A DNA stretch of 55,672 nucleotides from Pseudomonadota bacterium. Its GTDB lineage: Bacteria; Pseudomonadota; Alphaproteobacteria; Acetobacterales; Acetobacteraceae. Of this stretch, positions 19,516-30,570 are shown piece by piece. The DNA lies in the NCBI GenBank assembly GCA_019351895.1, contig JABBOH010000014.1, positions 49,494-105,165 of the forward strand, in the 5' to 3' direction. Under the pieces are notes generated by a model. That model worked only from the letters and a program-made list of their open reading frames with translations, ran no database searches and was not told the origin of the DNA. Position 1 is the stretch's first letter. Each line of letters starts with the position of its first letter. Made by a program: the position numbers and the translations under genes.

Positions 19516-19670
19516 GATGCTGTCTCCTGCAAGCGGCCAAGGGCCAGCCGTTGCGCTGCCGTATGTGTCGCAAGGCTGCCGGAATGCAACAGCCGGGGAG
19601 GGCTGGGCTGCTTCCGGTGCGCGGCGAACACCCCTTGCCAACCCGCGGCAAAGCACCGAAGCTTCCATGC

Positions 19671-22214
19671 ATGCAGGGATTCGCCCCGCGCGTGAAGGCG
19701 GTTCTAGGGCCGACCAACACGGGCAAGACGCACCTAGCTATGGAGCGGATGCTGGCCCACGCTTCGGGCATCATCGGCTTTCCGCTGCGTCTTCTCGCCC
19801 GTGAGAATTACGACCGCATGGTCGCCAGCAAGGGCGCGCGATACGTCGGCCTCATCACCGGCGAGGAAAAGATCATCCCGCCGGATGCGCGTTGGTTCGC
19901 CTGCACGGTGGAGGCGATGCCGCTCGACCGCCATGTCGAGTTCGTGGCGGTGGACGAGATCCAGCTCTGCGCCGATCCCGATCGCGGCCATATCTTCACC
20001 GACCGGCTGCTTCGGGCGCGCGGCATGGTCGAGACCATGTTCATGGGCGCCGAGACCATCCGGCCGCTGATCCAGCGATTGGTGCCGGATGCTGTGATCG
20101 AGACCCGGCCGCGCCTGTCCCGACTTTATCACGCAGGGCCCGCGAAGCTGACGCGCCTGCCGCCGCGCAGTGCCGTCGTCGCCTTCTCGGCCGCTGAAGT
20201 CTACGCCATCGCCGAGATGATCCGCAGGCGTCGCGGCGGCTGCGCGGTCGTGATGGGGCGGCTCTCCCCCCGCACCCGCAACGCTCAGGTTGCTCTCTAT
20301 CAGGAGAAGGAGGTCGATTTTCTGGTGGCGACGGACGCCATCGGGATGGGCCTCAATATGGATGTCGATCACGTCGGTTTCGCCGGCATCTCGAAGTTCG
20401 ACGGCCACCGGCTGCGGAGGCTGACCGCGCCCGAGGCCGCGCAGATCGCGGGGCGCGCCGGGCGTGGCATGCGGGACGGCAGTTTCGGCAGCACGGCGGA
20501 CTGCCCGCCGCTGCCGGACGAGTTGGTGCGCGCCGTCGAGACGCATGATTTCGACGCCATCGAGCAGATCTGCTGGCGCAACAGCGACCTCGACTTCTCC
20601 TCGGTCGATGCGCTGCTGGGCAGCCTTCTGGCGCCGCCACCCCGGCGAGGCCTCGTGCGCGGCAACGATGCCTCGGATCTCGAGACGCTGACGACGCTCG
20701 CGCGAGACGCCGACATCCGCGCCAAGGCGCAGGGGCGCAGGCGCGTGAGGCTGCTGTGGGACGCGTGCCAGATCCCGGATTTCCGCAAGATCGCCGATGA
20801 CAGCCACGCGGCGCTGTGTGCCCGCATCTTCAACCATGTCGCCGATACCGGCCACCTGCCGGTCGACTGGATCGGCGGGCAGATCGACCGTCTCGCCAAG
20901 ATCGAGGGCGATATCGACACGCTGATGCAGCGCCTCTCCGGCGTGCGGGTCTGGTCCTACATCGTCGCCCGCGACGACTGGGTGCGGGATGCCGCGCATT
21001 GGCAGGCGCGCGCGCGGGCGGTGGAGGACATGATCTCCGACAGCCTGCACGAGAAGCTCATGCACCGCTTCGTCGACCGGCGCGCGGCACTGCTGATGCG
21101 CCGGCTGGAGGAGCGGGAAGGGCAGGAGCTGCTTTCTGCCGTCACCGCGCGCGGCGAGGTCGTGGTCGAGGGGCATTCGGTTGGCCATGTGGCCGGCTTC
21201 TCCTTCCTGCCCGATCCGGCGGCGGTCGGCGATGAGCGGCGCATGGTGATGCGCGCCGCGCGGCGGGCACTGGGCGAGGAGATGCCGCGCCGCGTCGGCC
21301 GGTTCGAGGCCGCGCCGGATACCGAGATTGCGCGCACGCCGCAGCACCGGCTGATGTGGCAGGGGCAGGAGGTGGCGCGGCTGCGGCCCGGCCATTCCGT
21401 TCTGCGGCCGATGGTCGAGGTCATCGCGAGCGACTTCCTCGACGGCCCGCTGCGGGAGCGGGTGCGGCGTCGCTGTCAGGCCTTCGTCGATGCGGAGATC
21501 GCGACCGTCTTCGCGCCGCTGTTCTCGGCTTTGGAAGCCGGGCGCACCTCGCCGAGGGGGCGGGGCCTGCTGCATCGCCTTGGCGAAGGCATGGGCATTG
21601 CGCGGGCCGAGGCCGAGGACAGTCCGGCCGGAAGTCCGGTGCGACTGGCGGGCGGCGGTCTCGCCTGGTTCCTCCCCGCCATGATGAAACCGGGGCCGAT
21701 GGCGCTGCGCGCGGCGCTCCTCGCGCTCGGCCACGGCATCGCCGCGCCCGCCCTGCCGCTGCCGAGCCTCACGGCCCTCCCGGTGGAGCAGCCTTGGCCG
21801 ACGGGATTTGCGGCGGCGCTCGGCTGGATCACCGCCGGTCCCATCCTGCTGCGGCTCGATGTCGCCGAGAAACTCGCCGAGGAGCTGCGGCGTGGCACCC
21901 GCGCGCTCGGCGGGCGCATGCTGCTGCCGCGCGGCCTCGCCTCGCGGCTATCGGTGAAGGGCGACGCGCTGCCGATGGTGCTGCGCAGCCTCGGCTTCCG
22001 GCTCATCCCCGCTCCGAGCCTCGGTCCGCAGGAATACGGGCCGCCGGTGCCGCCGATGCTGGCACCGCTGAACCCCGGCCGGATGCGAGGCAAAGCGGAG
22101 ACCGGACAGAAGCCGAAGCCTCCGCGCCCGGACAGTCCATTTGCCACCCTGGCCAATTACCGCGGATCGGGCGCGAAGTTTCCGGCGGCCAAGCTCGGCG
22201 CGGGGAGGCGGTGA
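19671..22214 (+). CDS. SUV3-like ATP-dependent helicase
   Basis: An 847-aa superfamily 2 helicase related to mitochondrial SUV3. It has Walker [10 protein letters not shown] (13-21), DEIQ as motif II (95-98), a conserved ARENYDRM segment, and motif VI in QIAGRAGRG. The C-terminal half is long, Arg-rich and ends in a Pro/Lys tail ([13 protein letters not shown]), perhaps for RNA binding. The chosen ATG has no strong ribosome site; a GTG at codon 8 is an alternative. It is followed by an S4 RNA-binding protein in GTGA overlap, a common alphaproteobacterial arrangement that suggests a shared RNA-related role. Confidence 0.88.
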   Translation: MQGFAPRVKAVLGPTNTGKTHLAMERMLAHASGIIGFPLRLLARENYDRMVASKGARYVGLITGEEKIIPPDARWFACTVEAMPLDRHVEFVAVDEIQLCADPDRGHIFTDRLLRARGMVETMFMGAETIRPLIQRLVPDAVIETRPRLSRLYHAGPAKLTRLPPRSAVVAFSAAEVYAIAEMIRRRRGGCAVVMGRLSPRTRNAQVALYQEKEVDFLVATDAIGMGLNMDVDHVGFAGISKFDGHRLRRLTAPEAAQIAGRAGRGMRDGSFGSTADCPPLPDELVRAVETHDFDAIEQICWRNSDLDFSSVDALLGSLLAPPPRRGLVRGNDASDLETLTTLARDADIRAKAQGRRRVRLLWDACQIPDFRKIADDSHAALCARIFNHVADTGHLPVDWIGGQIDRLAKIEGDIDTLMQRLSGVRVWSYIVARDDWVRDAAHWQARARAVEDMISDSLHEKLMHRFVDRRAALLMRRLEEREGQELLSAVTARGEVVVEGHSVGHVAGFSFLPDPAAVGDERRMVMRAARRALGEEMPRRVGRFEAAPDTEIARTPQHRLMWQGQEVARLRPGHSVLRPMVEVIASDFLDGPLRERVRRRCQAFVDAEIATVFAPLFSALEAGRTSPRGRGLLHRLGEGMGIARAEAEDSPAGSPVRLAGGGLAWFLPAMMKPGPMALRAALLALGHGIAAPALPLPSLTALPVEQPWPTGFAAALGWITAGPILLRLDVAEKLAEELRRGTRALGGRMLLPRGLASRLSVKGDALPMVLRSLGFRLIPAPSLGPQEYGPPVPPMLAPLNPGRMRGKAETGQKPKPPRPDSPFATLANYRGSGAKFPAAKLGAGRR

Positions 22215-22684
22215 GCGCGAAGGCCGCTCGCGGTTTACCGCATGACGAGGTGGAGTGGCAGCGGCTCGACATGTGGCTGTGGTGCGCGCGCGTGGCCAAG
22301 GCGCGGTCGGATTGCGCGCGATTGGTCGAGGATGGCGGCGTCCGTCTCAATCGCCAGCCGGTGGCGAAGGCGCATGCGAAGCTCCGCATCGGCGACGTGC
22401 TGACGATGGGGCTTCGCGGCGAGGTGCGGGTGTGGCGCGTGATGGCGTTGTCAACGCGTCGCGGCCCCGCTCCCGAGGCGCGTCTGCTGTACGAGGAGGT
22501 GCCCGAGACTGCCGGGGAGGCCCCCGGTTCGGACCCTTGCGCGAAAGCGGGGCGGGCGGCATATCGAGGCACCCAAGCGGCGCCGTGGGACGGCGATGCG
22601 CTGGGCACGGACGACAATTCCGGCCGCGACTACGCGGGAGACCCGCCCGCAGACTTAGCCGAGGACCGCCACCAGGAGCGTTGA
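22211..22684 (+). CDS. S4-domain RNA-binding protein (Hsp15-like)
   Basis: A 157-aa protein with an S4 domain at about residues 18-75: RLDMWLWCARVAKARSDC, then a GGVRLNRQPV loop and LRIGDVL. Hsp15-type proteins bind rRNA or stalled large subunits. The C-terminal half (about 85-157) is low-complexity, Pro/Gly/Asp-rich and probably disordered. The start is GTG, forming GTGA with the helicase stop; GGGGAGG lies just upstream. The frame is open far upstream inside the helicase gene, which is an artefact of composition. It abuts fdxA with no gap. Confidence 0.88.
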   Translation: MSAKAARGLPHDEVEWQRLDMWLWCARVAKARSDCARLVEDGGVRLNRQPVAKAHAKLRIGDVLTMGLRGEVRVWRVMALSTRRGPAPEARLLYEEVPETAGEAPGSDPCAKAGRAAYRGTQAAPWDGDALGTDDNSGRDYAGDPPADLAEDRHQER

Positions 22685-23020
22685 ATGACCTACGTGGTCA
22701 CCGAGAACTGCATTCGCTGCAAGTATATGGACTGCGTCGAGGTCTGCCCCGTCGACTGCTTCTATGTCGGCGAGAACATGCTTGTGATCAATCCGGACGA
22801 GTGCATCGATTGCGGCGTCTGCGAACCGGAATGCCCGGCCGAGGCGATCCTGCCCGACAGCGACGACCGGGCGACTGCCTGGGCCGAGCGCAACCGGGTG
22901 TTCTCGGAGCAGTGGCCCAACATCACGCGCAAGGGCACGGCGCCCGCGGACGCCGACGAGTGGAAGGACAAGCCGGGCAAGGAAGCCTATTTCTCGCCCG
23001 AACCCGGCAGCCCCAAGTAA
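22685..23020 (+). CDS. fdxA: Ferredoxin FdxA, two cluster type
   Basis: A 111-aa ferredoxin of the 7Fe/8Fe type. The first site has Cys9, Cys12, Cys17 and Cys21-Pro with an additional Cys25, and the second site has [12 protein letters not shown] (Cys40, 43, 46, 50). The C-terminal extension ([16 protein letters not shown]) matches FdxA of alphaproteobacteria. It acts as a cytosolic electron carrier. AGGAG is 7-8 bases before the start, and the codon directly follows the S4 gene stop, so helicase, S4 and fdxA are one operon. In related genomes carD often comes next, but here ridA does. Confidence 0.95.
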   Translation: MTYVVTENCIRCKYMDCVEVCPVDCFYVGENMLVINPDECIDCGVCEPECPAEAILPDSDDRATAWAERNRVFSEQWPNITRKGTAPADADEWKDKPGKEAYFSPEPGSPK

Positions 23021-23029
23021 GGAGCGGAG

Positions 23030-23494
23030 ATGAGCCGGATCGACGCTCGCCTGGCTGATCTCGGCATCGTGCTGCCGGAGCCGCCGCAGCCTGTCGCGAC
23101 CTATGTGCCCTTCACCAACCACAATGGGCTCGTCACGATCTCGGGGCAGCTGCCCCTGCAGACGGGCAAGCTTTTCGCGGTCGGCAAGCTCGGCGCCGAG
23201 ATCGACGTGGACACCGGGCGCTTCGCCGCCCGGCTCTGCTTAATCAACCTGCTGGCGCAACTGCGGGTCGCCTGCGACGGCGATCTGGACCGCGTGACGG
23301 GCGTGCTGCGGCTCGGCGGCTTCATCGCTTCCGCGCCCGACTTCACGGAGCAGGCGGCGGTGATGAACGGCGCCTCGGATCTCGCGGTCGAGGTCTTCGG
23401 GGAAATCGGGCGGCATGCGCGCTCGACGATCGGCGTTGCCGCTCTGCCGTTGGGCGCGGCCGTCGAGGTCGAGGGTCTCTTCGCGATAACCTGA
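23030..23494 (+). CDS. RidA-family protein
   Basis: A 154-aa protein of the RidA/YjgF/UK114 family, in its longer subfamily. It starts with RLADLGIVLPEPPQPVATY, carries SGQLPL in the trimer-interface pocket, and ends with the family signature RSTIGVAALPLGAAVEVE, in which the Arg normally contacts the carboxylate of the imine substrate. RidA hydrolyses reactive enamine/imine intermediates from PLP enzymes. AAGGAG lies 6 bases before the ATG. It follows fdxA by 9 bases, in the same operon. Confidence 0.92.
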   Translation: MSRIDARLADLGIVLPEPPQPVATYVPFTNHNGLVTISGQLPLQTGKLFAVGKLGAEIDVDTGRFAARLCLINLLAQLRVACDGDLDRVTGVLRLGGFIASAPDFTEQAAVMNGASDLAVEVFGEIGRHARSTIGVAALPLGAAVEVEGLFAIT

Positions 23495-23581
23495 CTGTCC
23501 GTGCCGGTCGGATGGCCGCGCCGGACCCTGGACGCGATCCGGAGAGTCGTCTTTTCCGCTCCAAGACACTATGTTCGGCCC

Positions 23582-24745
23582 ATGCCGGATGGTGCCAGCT
23601 TCTCCCTCAGCCTTCACAGCAGCATTCACGAGATCGGCGCACAGGACTGGAACGCCTGTGCGGGCGACGACAATCCGTTCGTCAGCTTCGGGTTTCTGAG
23701 CGCGGTCGAGGATAGCGGCTCGGCCAATTCCCGCACAGGCTGGCTGCCGCAGCACGCAGCGCTCCGCGACGAGGCCGGGCAGGTCATCGCCATCGTGCCG
23801 ATGTATGCGAAGTCGCACTCCTATGGAGAATATGTCTTCGACCACGGCTGGGCCAGTGCGTTCGAGCGAGCGGGCGGCAACTACTATCCCAAACTGCAGG
23901 CGGCGGTCCCGTTCAGCCCGGTGCCGGGGCCCCGCCTGCTGCGCCGGCCGGGCAGCGGCGTGCCCGTCGGGGCCTTGGCGCAGGGTCTCGCTCAGGCCTG
24001 CCAGCAGCTCGACCTCTCCTCCGTGCACATCACCTTCTGCGAGGAAGATGAGTGGCAGGGCCTGGGGAGCGCCGGCTGGCTGCAGCGGATCGGCACCCAG
24101 TTCCACTGGACGAATGACGGATACGGGAGTTTCGACGACTTCCTGGGGGCCATGTCCTCCCGCAAGCGCAAGTCGATCCGGCGCGAACGGCGTGACGCGG
24201 CCGGCGCGGGGCTCAGTTTCCGCACGCTTCGCGGCGACGAGATCACGCGGCCGATGTGGGACGCCTTCTTCGCCTTCTATCAGTCGACCGTCGACCGGAA
24301 GTGGGGCAGCGCCTATCTCACCCGCCGCTTCTTCCCCATGCTGTCCGAGCGCCTCGGCGACAGGGTCGTGCTCATGCTCGCCTATCACGGCAAGGAGCCG
24401 GTCGCGGCTGCCCTCAACCTGCTCGGGCGGGACGCGCTCTATGGCCGCAACTGGGGCTGCAAGGGCGACTGGCCCTTCCTCCATTTCGAGCTCTGCTACT
24501 ATCAGGCGATCGACTTCGCCATCGCGCATGGACTGAGCAGGGTCGAGGCCGGGGCGCAGGGCGAGCATAAAATCCAGCGCGGGTATCTGCCGGTGCCGAC
24601 CTATTCCGCGCACTGGATCGCCCATGCCGGTCTGCGCCGCGCGATCGCGGGCTTCCTGGAGGAGGAGCGGCCCGCCATCCTCCACAACATGGAGGAACTG
24701 GCGACGCTTTCCCCCTTCAAAGAGGAGGGCGAGGCCGGGTTATGA
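23582..24745 (+). CDS. GNAT-fold peptidoglycan/FemAB-like acyltransferase (DUF482 type)
   Basis: A 387-aa protein of the family often called peptidoglycan biosynthesis/recognition or FemAB-like (PF04339). Characteristic parts include WNACAGDDNPFVSF, a FLGAMSSRKRKSIRRERR basic segment, and GRNWGCKGDWPFLHFELCYY followed by EAGAQGEHKIQRGYLP. The acyl donor and acceptor are unknown; members have two GNAT-like halves. The ATG at 23582 was chosen because similarity begins there; the upstream 27 codons do not fit. Its end overlaps the convergent VOC gene by 6 bases. Confidence 0.85.
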   Translation: MPDGASFSLSLHSSIHEIGAQDWNACAGDDNPFVSFGFLSAVEDSGSANSRTGWLPQHAALRDEAGQVIAIVPMYAKSHSYGEYVFDHGWASAFERAGGNYYPKLQAAVPFSPVPGPRLLRRPGSGVPVGALAQGLAQACQQLDLSSVHITFCEEDEWQGLGSAGWLQRIGTQFHWTNDGYGSFDDFLGAMSSRKRKSIRRERRDAAGAGLSFRTLRGDEITRPMWDAFFAFYQSTVDRKWGSAYLTRRFFPMLSERLGDRVVLMLAYHGKEPVAAALNLLGRDALYGRNWGCKGDWPFLHFELCYYQAIDFAIAHGLSRVEAGAQGEHKIQRGYLPVPTYSAHWIAHAGLRRAIAGFLEEERPAILHNMEELATLSPFKEEGEAGL

Positions 24746-25165
24746 AGGGGCTGGCGCCTCCACGTCGATCTCGGCATACAACTCCCAAAGGACGTTGTCG
24801 GGATCGGTGAAGTAGCAGCTGCGCGCGCCCCACGGGTAGTTCGCGGGCAGGCGCTGGAACGGCACGTCGAGCGCGGACAGCTTCTCGTGCCACCGGTCGA
24901 CATCCTCTGCCGCATCGAGGCGGATGGAGACGCAGGCGCGGTGGTCGGTGCGGCTCATGGAGTGCATGAGCGGGCGCGGCTCGTCCGGCACATGGCTCGA
25001 CTGCCACACGACAAGGCAGACGCCCCGGCTGTTGAACGCGGCAAAGCCCTCTGTCCGCCGCGTCACCGTGAAGCCGAGCTTCTCGGTATAGAAGGCGATC
25101 GATCGGTCCAGGTCCTGTACCAGCAAGCAGATATCGCTGATGGCGTGGAGCTGATCGAAGTCCAT
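24740..25165 (-). CDS. VOC/glyoxalase-fold protein
   Basis: A 141-aa protein of the vicinal oxygen chelate superfamily with two beta-alpha-beta-beta-beta modules. Motifs: ICLLVQDLDRSIAFYTEKLGF in the first module, and ARSCYFTDPDNVLWELYAE at the end, where the Glu is a usual metal ligand. The His before it is not obvious, so metal use and activity are unclear. Roles in the family include glyoxalase, dioxygenase and antibiotic resistance. It is a single gene on the minus strand, ending inside the FemAB-like gene. Confidence 0.82.
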   Translation of the reverse strand: MDFDQLHAISDICLLVQDLDRSIAFYTEKLGFTVTRRTEGFAAFNSRGVCLVVWQSSHVPDEPRPLMHSMSRTDHRACVSIRLDAAEDVDRWHEKLSALDVPFQRLPANYPWGARSCYFTDPDNVLWELYAEIDVEAPAPS

Positions 25166-25476
25166 GAAAGCCTCCCTTGTTGTGCTTGGGCCGTCGCCTT
25201 GGCCTGTTGGCGGTCAGCTAACCGGAATCACGGCGCGGCGAAATGCGCGAAAGGCGGGAGGGTGCTACCCGCCCGTCACCGCCCGCGGCCGCGCCCGGCA
25301 TTCGGTGCCTGATCCGCTTCAATTTACAGACCGGGACGAACCTCAACCCGCTCAGGCAGCGGGCGCCCATGCGCGGAGGGCGCTCATCCCAGCCGTGCCG
25401 TCGGTGACCAGTACGGTGACCGAATAGGGGGAACCGAGGGGGATGTCGGCCATACCGGCGCGGGCCCGGCCGCGGC
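25166..25476. other. Intergenic region without a convincing gene
   Basis: This 311-base gap separates the VOC gene from the downstream end of an aminotransferase gene. It holds GC-rich inverted repeats and one 33-codon minus-strand frame (25352-25453) without a ribosome site. It must contain the VOC promoter, but I see no clear -35/-10 pair. Confidence 0.6.
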
Positions 25477-26703
25477 CTAGGTCAGCGCTTCGCAGAAGCG
25501 GATGATCCGCGCGCAAGCCTCCTCCAGCGAGGCGTCGTCGGTCGCGTAGCTGATCCGCACATGCGGGCTCATGCCGAAGGCCGCGCCATGCACGACCGCC
25601 ACGTGCTGCTCCTCCAGGAGCGCCATCGCGAAATCGCGGTCGGTTTCGATCAGGCGCCCCCCGTCGCTGCTGCGCCCGATGCAGCCCGCGACCGAGGGAA
25701 ACACATAGAACGCACCCTCCGGTACCGCGCAGGTGACACCGGGCGCCTGCCGCAGCAGCCGCACCACGAGGTCCCGCCTGCGGTGGTAGGCCGCGACCAT
25801 CTCGGCCACCATTGCCTGCGGCGCGTCGAGCGCCGCCGCCGCCGCCGCCTGCCCGACGGTGGAGATACCCGCCGTCGCGTGGCTCTGCACGACTGCCATC
25901 GCTCGGATGAGCCCGGCGGGGCCACCGACGAAGCCGATGCGCCAGCCCGTCATGGCATAGGTCTTGGAAACGCCGGACATCACCACAACACGGTCCGCGA
26001 GGTCGGGGGCGACGGCTGCGATGCTGACAGAGCCTTGCCCATCATACCGCAGATGCTCGTAGATCTCGTCCGAGAACACCCATACATGCGGGTGTCGCCT
26101 CATAACATCGGCGAGGGCGGCGATCTGCTCGGCGGAATAGGCGGCGCCGGTCGGGTTGTTCGGCGCGTTGAGCACCACCCACTTGGTGCGCGGCGTGATC
26201 GCGGCGTCCAGATCCTCGGGCCGCAGATGAAAGCCGTTGTTCGCGGGGCAGGAGACGGGCACCGTCACGCCGCCGAGAAATTGCGCGGTCAAGGCATAGG
26301 ACGACCAGTAGGGCGCCGGGATCACGACCTCGTCGCCGTCGTCGATGGTGGCGGCGAAGGCGTTGAAGATGGCCTGCTTGCCGCCGTTCGAGACCATGAT
26401 CTGGTTGAGACCGAAGTCGAGTTTCTGGTCGCGCCGAAATTTCCGCCGGACCGCTTCCTTCAGCGACGGCACACCCTCGACCGGCGGGTATTTCGTCAGC
26501 CCGTCGCGCGCCGCGCGGTCGGCCGCCTCGATTGCCACCAGCGGCGTCGGAAAGTCGGGCTCCCCGATCGCGAGCGAAATCACGTCATGGCCGGCCGCGC
26601 GCATCTCCCGCGCGCGGGTGGACATCTGAACCGCGGCTGCGGCCTCGGCACGCCCGAGCCGCGATGCCAAGGCAGGCACGCGGGGTGATTCGGTTGCAGT
26701 CAT
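25477..26703 (-). CDS. PLP-dependent class I aminotransferase
   Basis: A 408-aa fold-type I aminotransferase related to the Ib aspartate aminotransferases. It has LAIGEPDFPTP, NAPNNPTGA (substrate and PLP contact), SDEIYE and the Schiff-base Lys in [15 protein letters not shown] (K247), then the C-terminal Arg in HVRISYATDD. It is a clear paralog of the gene just upstream (26799-28022), sharing most motifs, but its differences near the substrate pocket (for example PYWSSYALTAQ) suggest another specificity. It is last in a minus-strand run. Confidence 0.9.
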   Translation of the reverse strand: MTATESPRVPALASRLGRAEAAAAVQMSTRAREMRAAGHDVISLAIGEPDFPTPLVAIEAADRAARDGLTKYPPVEGVPSLKEAVRRKFRRDQKLDFGLNQIMVSNGGKQAIFNAFAATIDDGDEVVIPAPYWSSYALTAQFLGGVTVPVSCPANNGFHLRPEDLDAAITPRTKWVVLNAPNNPTGAAYSAEQIAALADVMRRHPHVWVFSDEIYEHLRYDGQGSVSIAAVAPDLADRVVVMSGVSKTYAMTGWRIGFVGGPAGLIRAMAVVQSHATAGISTVGQAAAAAALDAPQAMVAEMVAAYHRRRDLVVRLLRQAPGVTCAVPEGAFYVFPSVAGCIGRSSDGGRLIETDRDFAMALLEEQHVAVVHGAAFGMSPHVRISYATDDASLEEACARIIRFCEALT

Positions 26704-26798
26704 GAAACAGACCTAGAACGTCGGGGAGGACTGCAGCCAACCCGCAGCCACGATGAGCGCCGAGACAGAAGCGCGAAGCCGCTGGCGGTCTTGAACCG

Positions 26799-28037
<1,239 letters not shown>

Positions 28038-28099
28038 CTAGCGCCGGCCTGCCGCGCCCCGCAATCGCGGGACGCGCAGATCAGCCGCCCCAGCCGGAT

Positions 28100-29272
28100 C
28101 TACCGCTCCAGGCACATCGCCACGCCCATGCCGCCGCCGATGCAGAGCGTCGCCAAGCCCTTCTTGGCGTCGCGCTTCTGCATCTCGTAGAGCAGCGTCG
28201 TCAGCACCCGCGCGCCCGAGGCGCCGATGGGATGGCCGATCGCGATCGCCCCACCGTTCACGTTCACCTTTGCCATATCCCAGCCCATCTGCTTGTTGAC
28301 CGCGCAGGCCTGGGCGGCGAATGCCTCGTTTGCTTCGACGAGGTCGAGGTCTCCGGCCCGCCAGCCGGCCCGCTCCAGCGCCTTGGTGGAGGACGGGATC
28401 GGCCCTGTGCCCATCACCTTCGGGTCGACGCCTGCGGTCGCGAAGGACGCGATCCGGGCGAGGGGCTTGAGGCCGCGCTTCGAGGCTTCCGCCGCCGACA
28501 TCACGACCAAGGCCGCGGCGCCGTCATTCAGGCCGGAGGCGTTGCCGGCCGTCACCGTGCCCTCCTTGCTGAAGGCGGGGCGCAGCTTGGCCATGCCCTC
28601 GACCGTGGAATCATGGCGGATGTATTCGTCGTCGCTGACGACCACGTCACCCTTGCGGCCCTTCACGGTCACCGGCGCGATCTCGTCCTTGAAGCGGCCG
28701 GACTTCTGCGCCGCACTTGCCTTCTGCTGGGAGGCGGCGGCGAACTGATCCTGCTGCTCGCGGGTGATCTGGAACGCGGTCGCGACGTTCTCGGCGGTCG
28801 TGCCCATGTGGTAGCCGTTGAAGGCGTCCCAGAGGCCGTCCTTGATCATCGTGTCGACGAGCCCGAGGTCGCCCATCTTGGTGCCGGCCCGCAGATAGGC
28901 GCAGTGGGGCGAAAGGGTCATGCTTTCTTGCCCGCCGGCGAGCACGATGGTGCTCTGGCCGGTCTGGATCTGCTGCGCGGCGAGCGCCACGGCGCGCAGG
29001 CCCGAGCCGCAGACCTGATTGATGCCGAAGGCGGTGCGGCTTTCGGGGATGCCGGCGAGGATCGCTGCCTGACGGGCGGGGTTCTGGCCTTGGCCGGCGG
29101 TCAGCACCTGCCCGAGGATGACCTCGTCGATCTCCTCCGCCGAGACCCCGGCGCGTTCCAATGCCGCCTTGATGGCGACGACGCCCAGTTGATGAGCGGG
29201 GACGGTGGCGAAGGCGCCGTTGAAGCTGCCGACTGGCGTGCGCGCGGCGGATACGATGACGATGTCGTCCAT
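28100..29272 (-). CDS. phaA: Acetyl-CoA C-acetyltransferase (beta-ketothiolase)
   Basis: A 390-aa biosynthetic thiolase that condenses two acetyl-CoA to acetoacetyl-CoA, the first step to poly-3-hydroxybutyrate. The nucleophilic Cys is in [10 protein letters not shown] (C88), the catalytic His in [11 protein letters not shown], and the second Cys in CIGGGMG near the C-terminus. The name phaA is inferred from context: phaC-like and phaE-like genes lie immediately upstream on the same strand and phaR is divergent beyond them. No phaB reductase is in the window, so an atoB-like role is equally possible. Confidence 0.92.
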   Translation of the reverse strand: MDDIVIVSAARTPVGSFNGAFATVPAHQLGVVAIKAALERAGVSAEEIDEVILGQVLTAGQGQNPARQAAILAGIPESRTAFGINQVCGSGLRAVALAAQQIQTGQSTIVLAGGQESMTLSPHCAYLRAGTKMGDLGLVDTMIKDGLWDAFNGYHMGTTAENVATAFQITREQQDQFAAASQQKASAAQKSGRFKDEIAPVTVKGRKGDVVVSDDEYIRHDSTVEGMAKLRPAFSKEGTVTAGNASGLNDGAAALVVMSAAEASKRGLKPLARIASFATAGVDPKVMGTGPIPSSTKALERAGWRAGDLDLVEANEAFAAQACAVNKQMGWDMAKVNVNGGAIAIGHPIGASGARVLTTLLYEMQKRDAKKGLATLCIGGGMGVAMCLER

Positions 29273-29370
29273 GGCGATGCTCCCAAAGATCGGTTGGCGA
29301 TCTATTCGTTTAAGCGTCTCTATTTAGGGCTCCGGATGGGCCTCGGCCATAGAGGGAAAGGACCGGCTGC

Positions 29371-30570
29371 TCAGCCCGGCAGGGTTCGGCACCAGTCCCG
29401 CAGCGGGCGCCAGAGCTCGGTCTCGGCGCGGCGGCCGGCGGCCATGCCGACATGCCCCGCCGCAGGGCGATGCACCGTCGCGCGCGGAATGAGGCCGGCG
29501 AGGGCGCTCGCGGACTGGGGCGGCACGATACGGTCGCGGTGCGGGATGGCGATGAAGGCCGGGGGGGCCAGCCGCGTCGGGTCCACCGGCGCGCCCGCGA
29601 CCGGCCAGCGGCCCTCGGCCGGCGCGTTCTCGCCATACCAGCCGCCGAGGCAGTCGCGCGCGACGGGCGCGGCCAAGGGAATGCCGTCGTTCAGCCAGTC
29701 CTCCAGCGCCACGAACAGCCGCGCCGGGGTCCCGGACTGATCCATACGGGCGAAGGCGCGGTACTTCGCCGGCGTGTCGAAGGGGTCGAGGCAGGCGAAC
29801 AGCATCTGCAACAGGTCGGTCGGCAGCGCGCCCAGAGGCGTCATGGCGGGTTCAAGGGCCGGCAGCAGGCTGGCCAGGGCGCGCGCGCGGTCGGCATCGG
29901 GCGCGTGGAAGTCCCACGGCGCCGCGAGGAGGGCGAGGCCGCGCACGAGGTCCGGTCGCCTGAGGGCCGAGGCGAGGGCCAGCAGGCCGCCCATGCAGTA
30001 GCCGACGAGAATGACGGGACGGCCGATCGCGGCGAGCGCGCGTTCCAGCCGGCCGGCGATGTAGTCGGTGAGGCTGAAGCGGCGTTCGACCGCGCCGGGC
30101 TCGCCCCAGTCGAGCAGAAAGGGATGCAGCCCCTCGGCGGCCAGATAGCGCATCAGCGACTTGCCCGGCATGAGGTCGAGGATATAGGCGCGGTTGATGA
30201 GGCTGGGGACCACGAGCACGGTGGGTCCCGCGCTGCCCTCGGCATAATCGAGCAGACGGCTGCCGCCTTCGGCCCAGACGGCAGGCGGGTCCTCCATCCG
30301 GCGCTGGTAGGGGTGGCGGCGATAGGCCGCGATACCCGCGAGGAAACCGCGATCCTGCGCCCAGACCTCCCTCAGCAGCGCCTGGGCGAAACAGCTCTCA
30401 GCCCCGGGGCCGGCCTGCGCGACGCGGCCGGCGATTTTCGCCAGCGGCTCCGCGTCGCCATTCCTGCTCGGCCCGCTCCCGTTCGGTCCGCTCCCGTTCG
30501 GCGCGATCCCGCTCTGCCAACTGGCGTTCCAGATCGGCCACGCGCCGCTCGAGACCGCGGACCGCATCAT
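29371..30570 (-). CDS. phaC: PhaC-like polyhydroxyalkanoate synthase
   Basis: An alpha/beta hydrolase-fold protein of about 399 aa with the PHA synthase core. VPSLINRAYILDL and FLLDWGEPG are family hallmarks; the lipase-like box GYCMGG has the catalytic Cys192, and D346 (PHRDRIVPP) and H373 (AGHVGM) complete the triad. Length and layout fit a class III-type subunit, which needs a PhaE partner; the gene upstream may be one. The start is uncertain: I use the ATG at 30570, which overlaps the upstream gene by 173 bases, whereas a non-ATG start near its stop would give the more usual length. Confidence 0.82.
   Translation of the reverse strand: MMRSAVSSGAWPIWNASWQSGIAPNGSGPNGSGPSRNGDAEPLAKIAGRVAQAGPGAESCFAQALLREVWAQDRGFLAGIAAYRRHPYQRRMEDPPAVWAEGGSRLLDYAEGSAGPTVLVVPSLINRAYILDLMPGKSLMRYLAAEGLHPFLLDWGEPGAVERRFSLTDYIAGRLERALAAIGRPVILVGYCMGGLLALASALRRPDLVRGLALLAAPWDFHAPDADRARALASLLPALEPAMTPLGALPTDLLQMLFACLDPFDTPAKYRAFARMDQSGTPARLFVALEDWLNDGIPLAAPVARDCLGGWYGENAPAEGRWPVAGAPVDPTRLAPPAFIAIPHRDRIVPPQSASALAGLIPRATVHRPAAGHVGMAAGRRAETELWRPLRDWCRTLPG

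Noticed and set aside
19734-21734. Minus-strand 666-aa open frame opposite the helicase
   Set aside because: Antisense shadow of a gene with complete helicase motifs; composition is unlike a real protein.
21356-22210. Upstream part of the open frame that ends in the S4 protein
   Set aside because: It lies inside the helicase gene; the S4 domain begins only after the GTG at 22211.
25352-25453. 33-codon minus-strand frame between the VOC and aminotransferase genes
   Set aside because: No ribosome site and no recognisable feature; too short to support.
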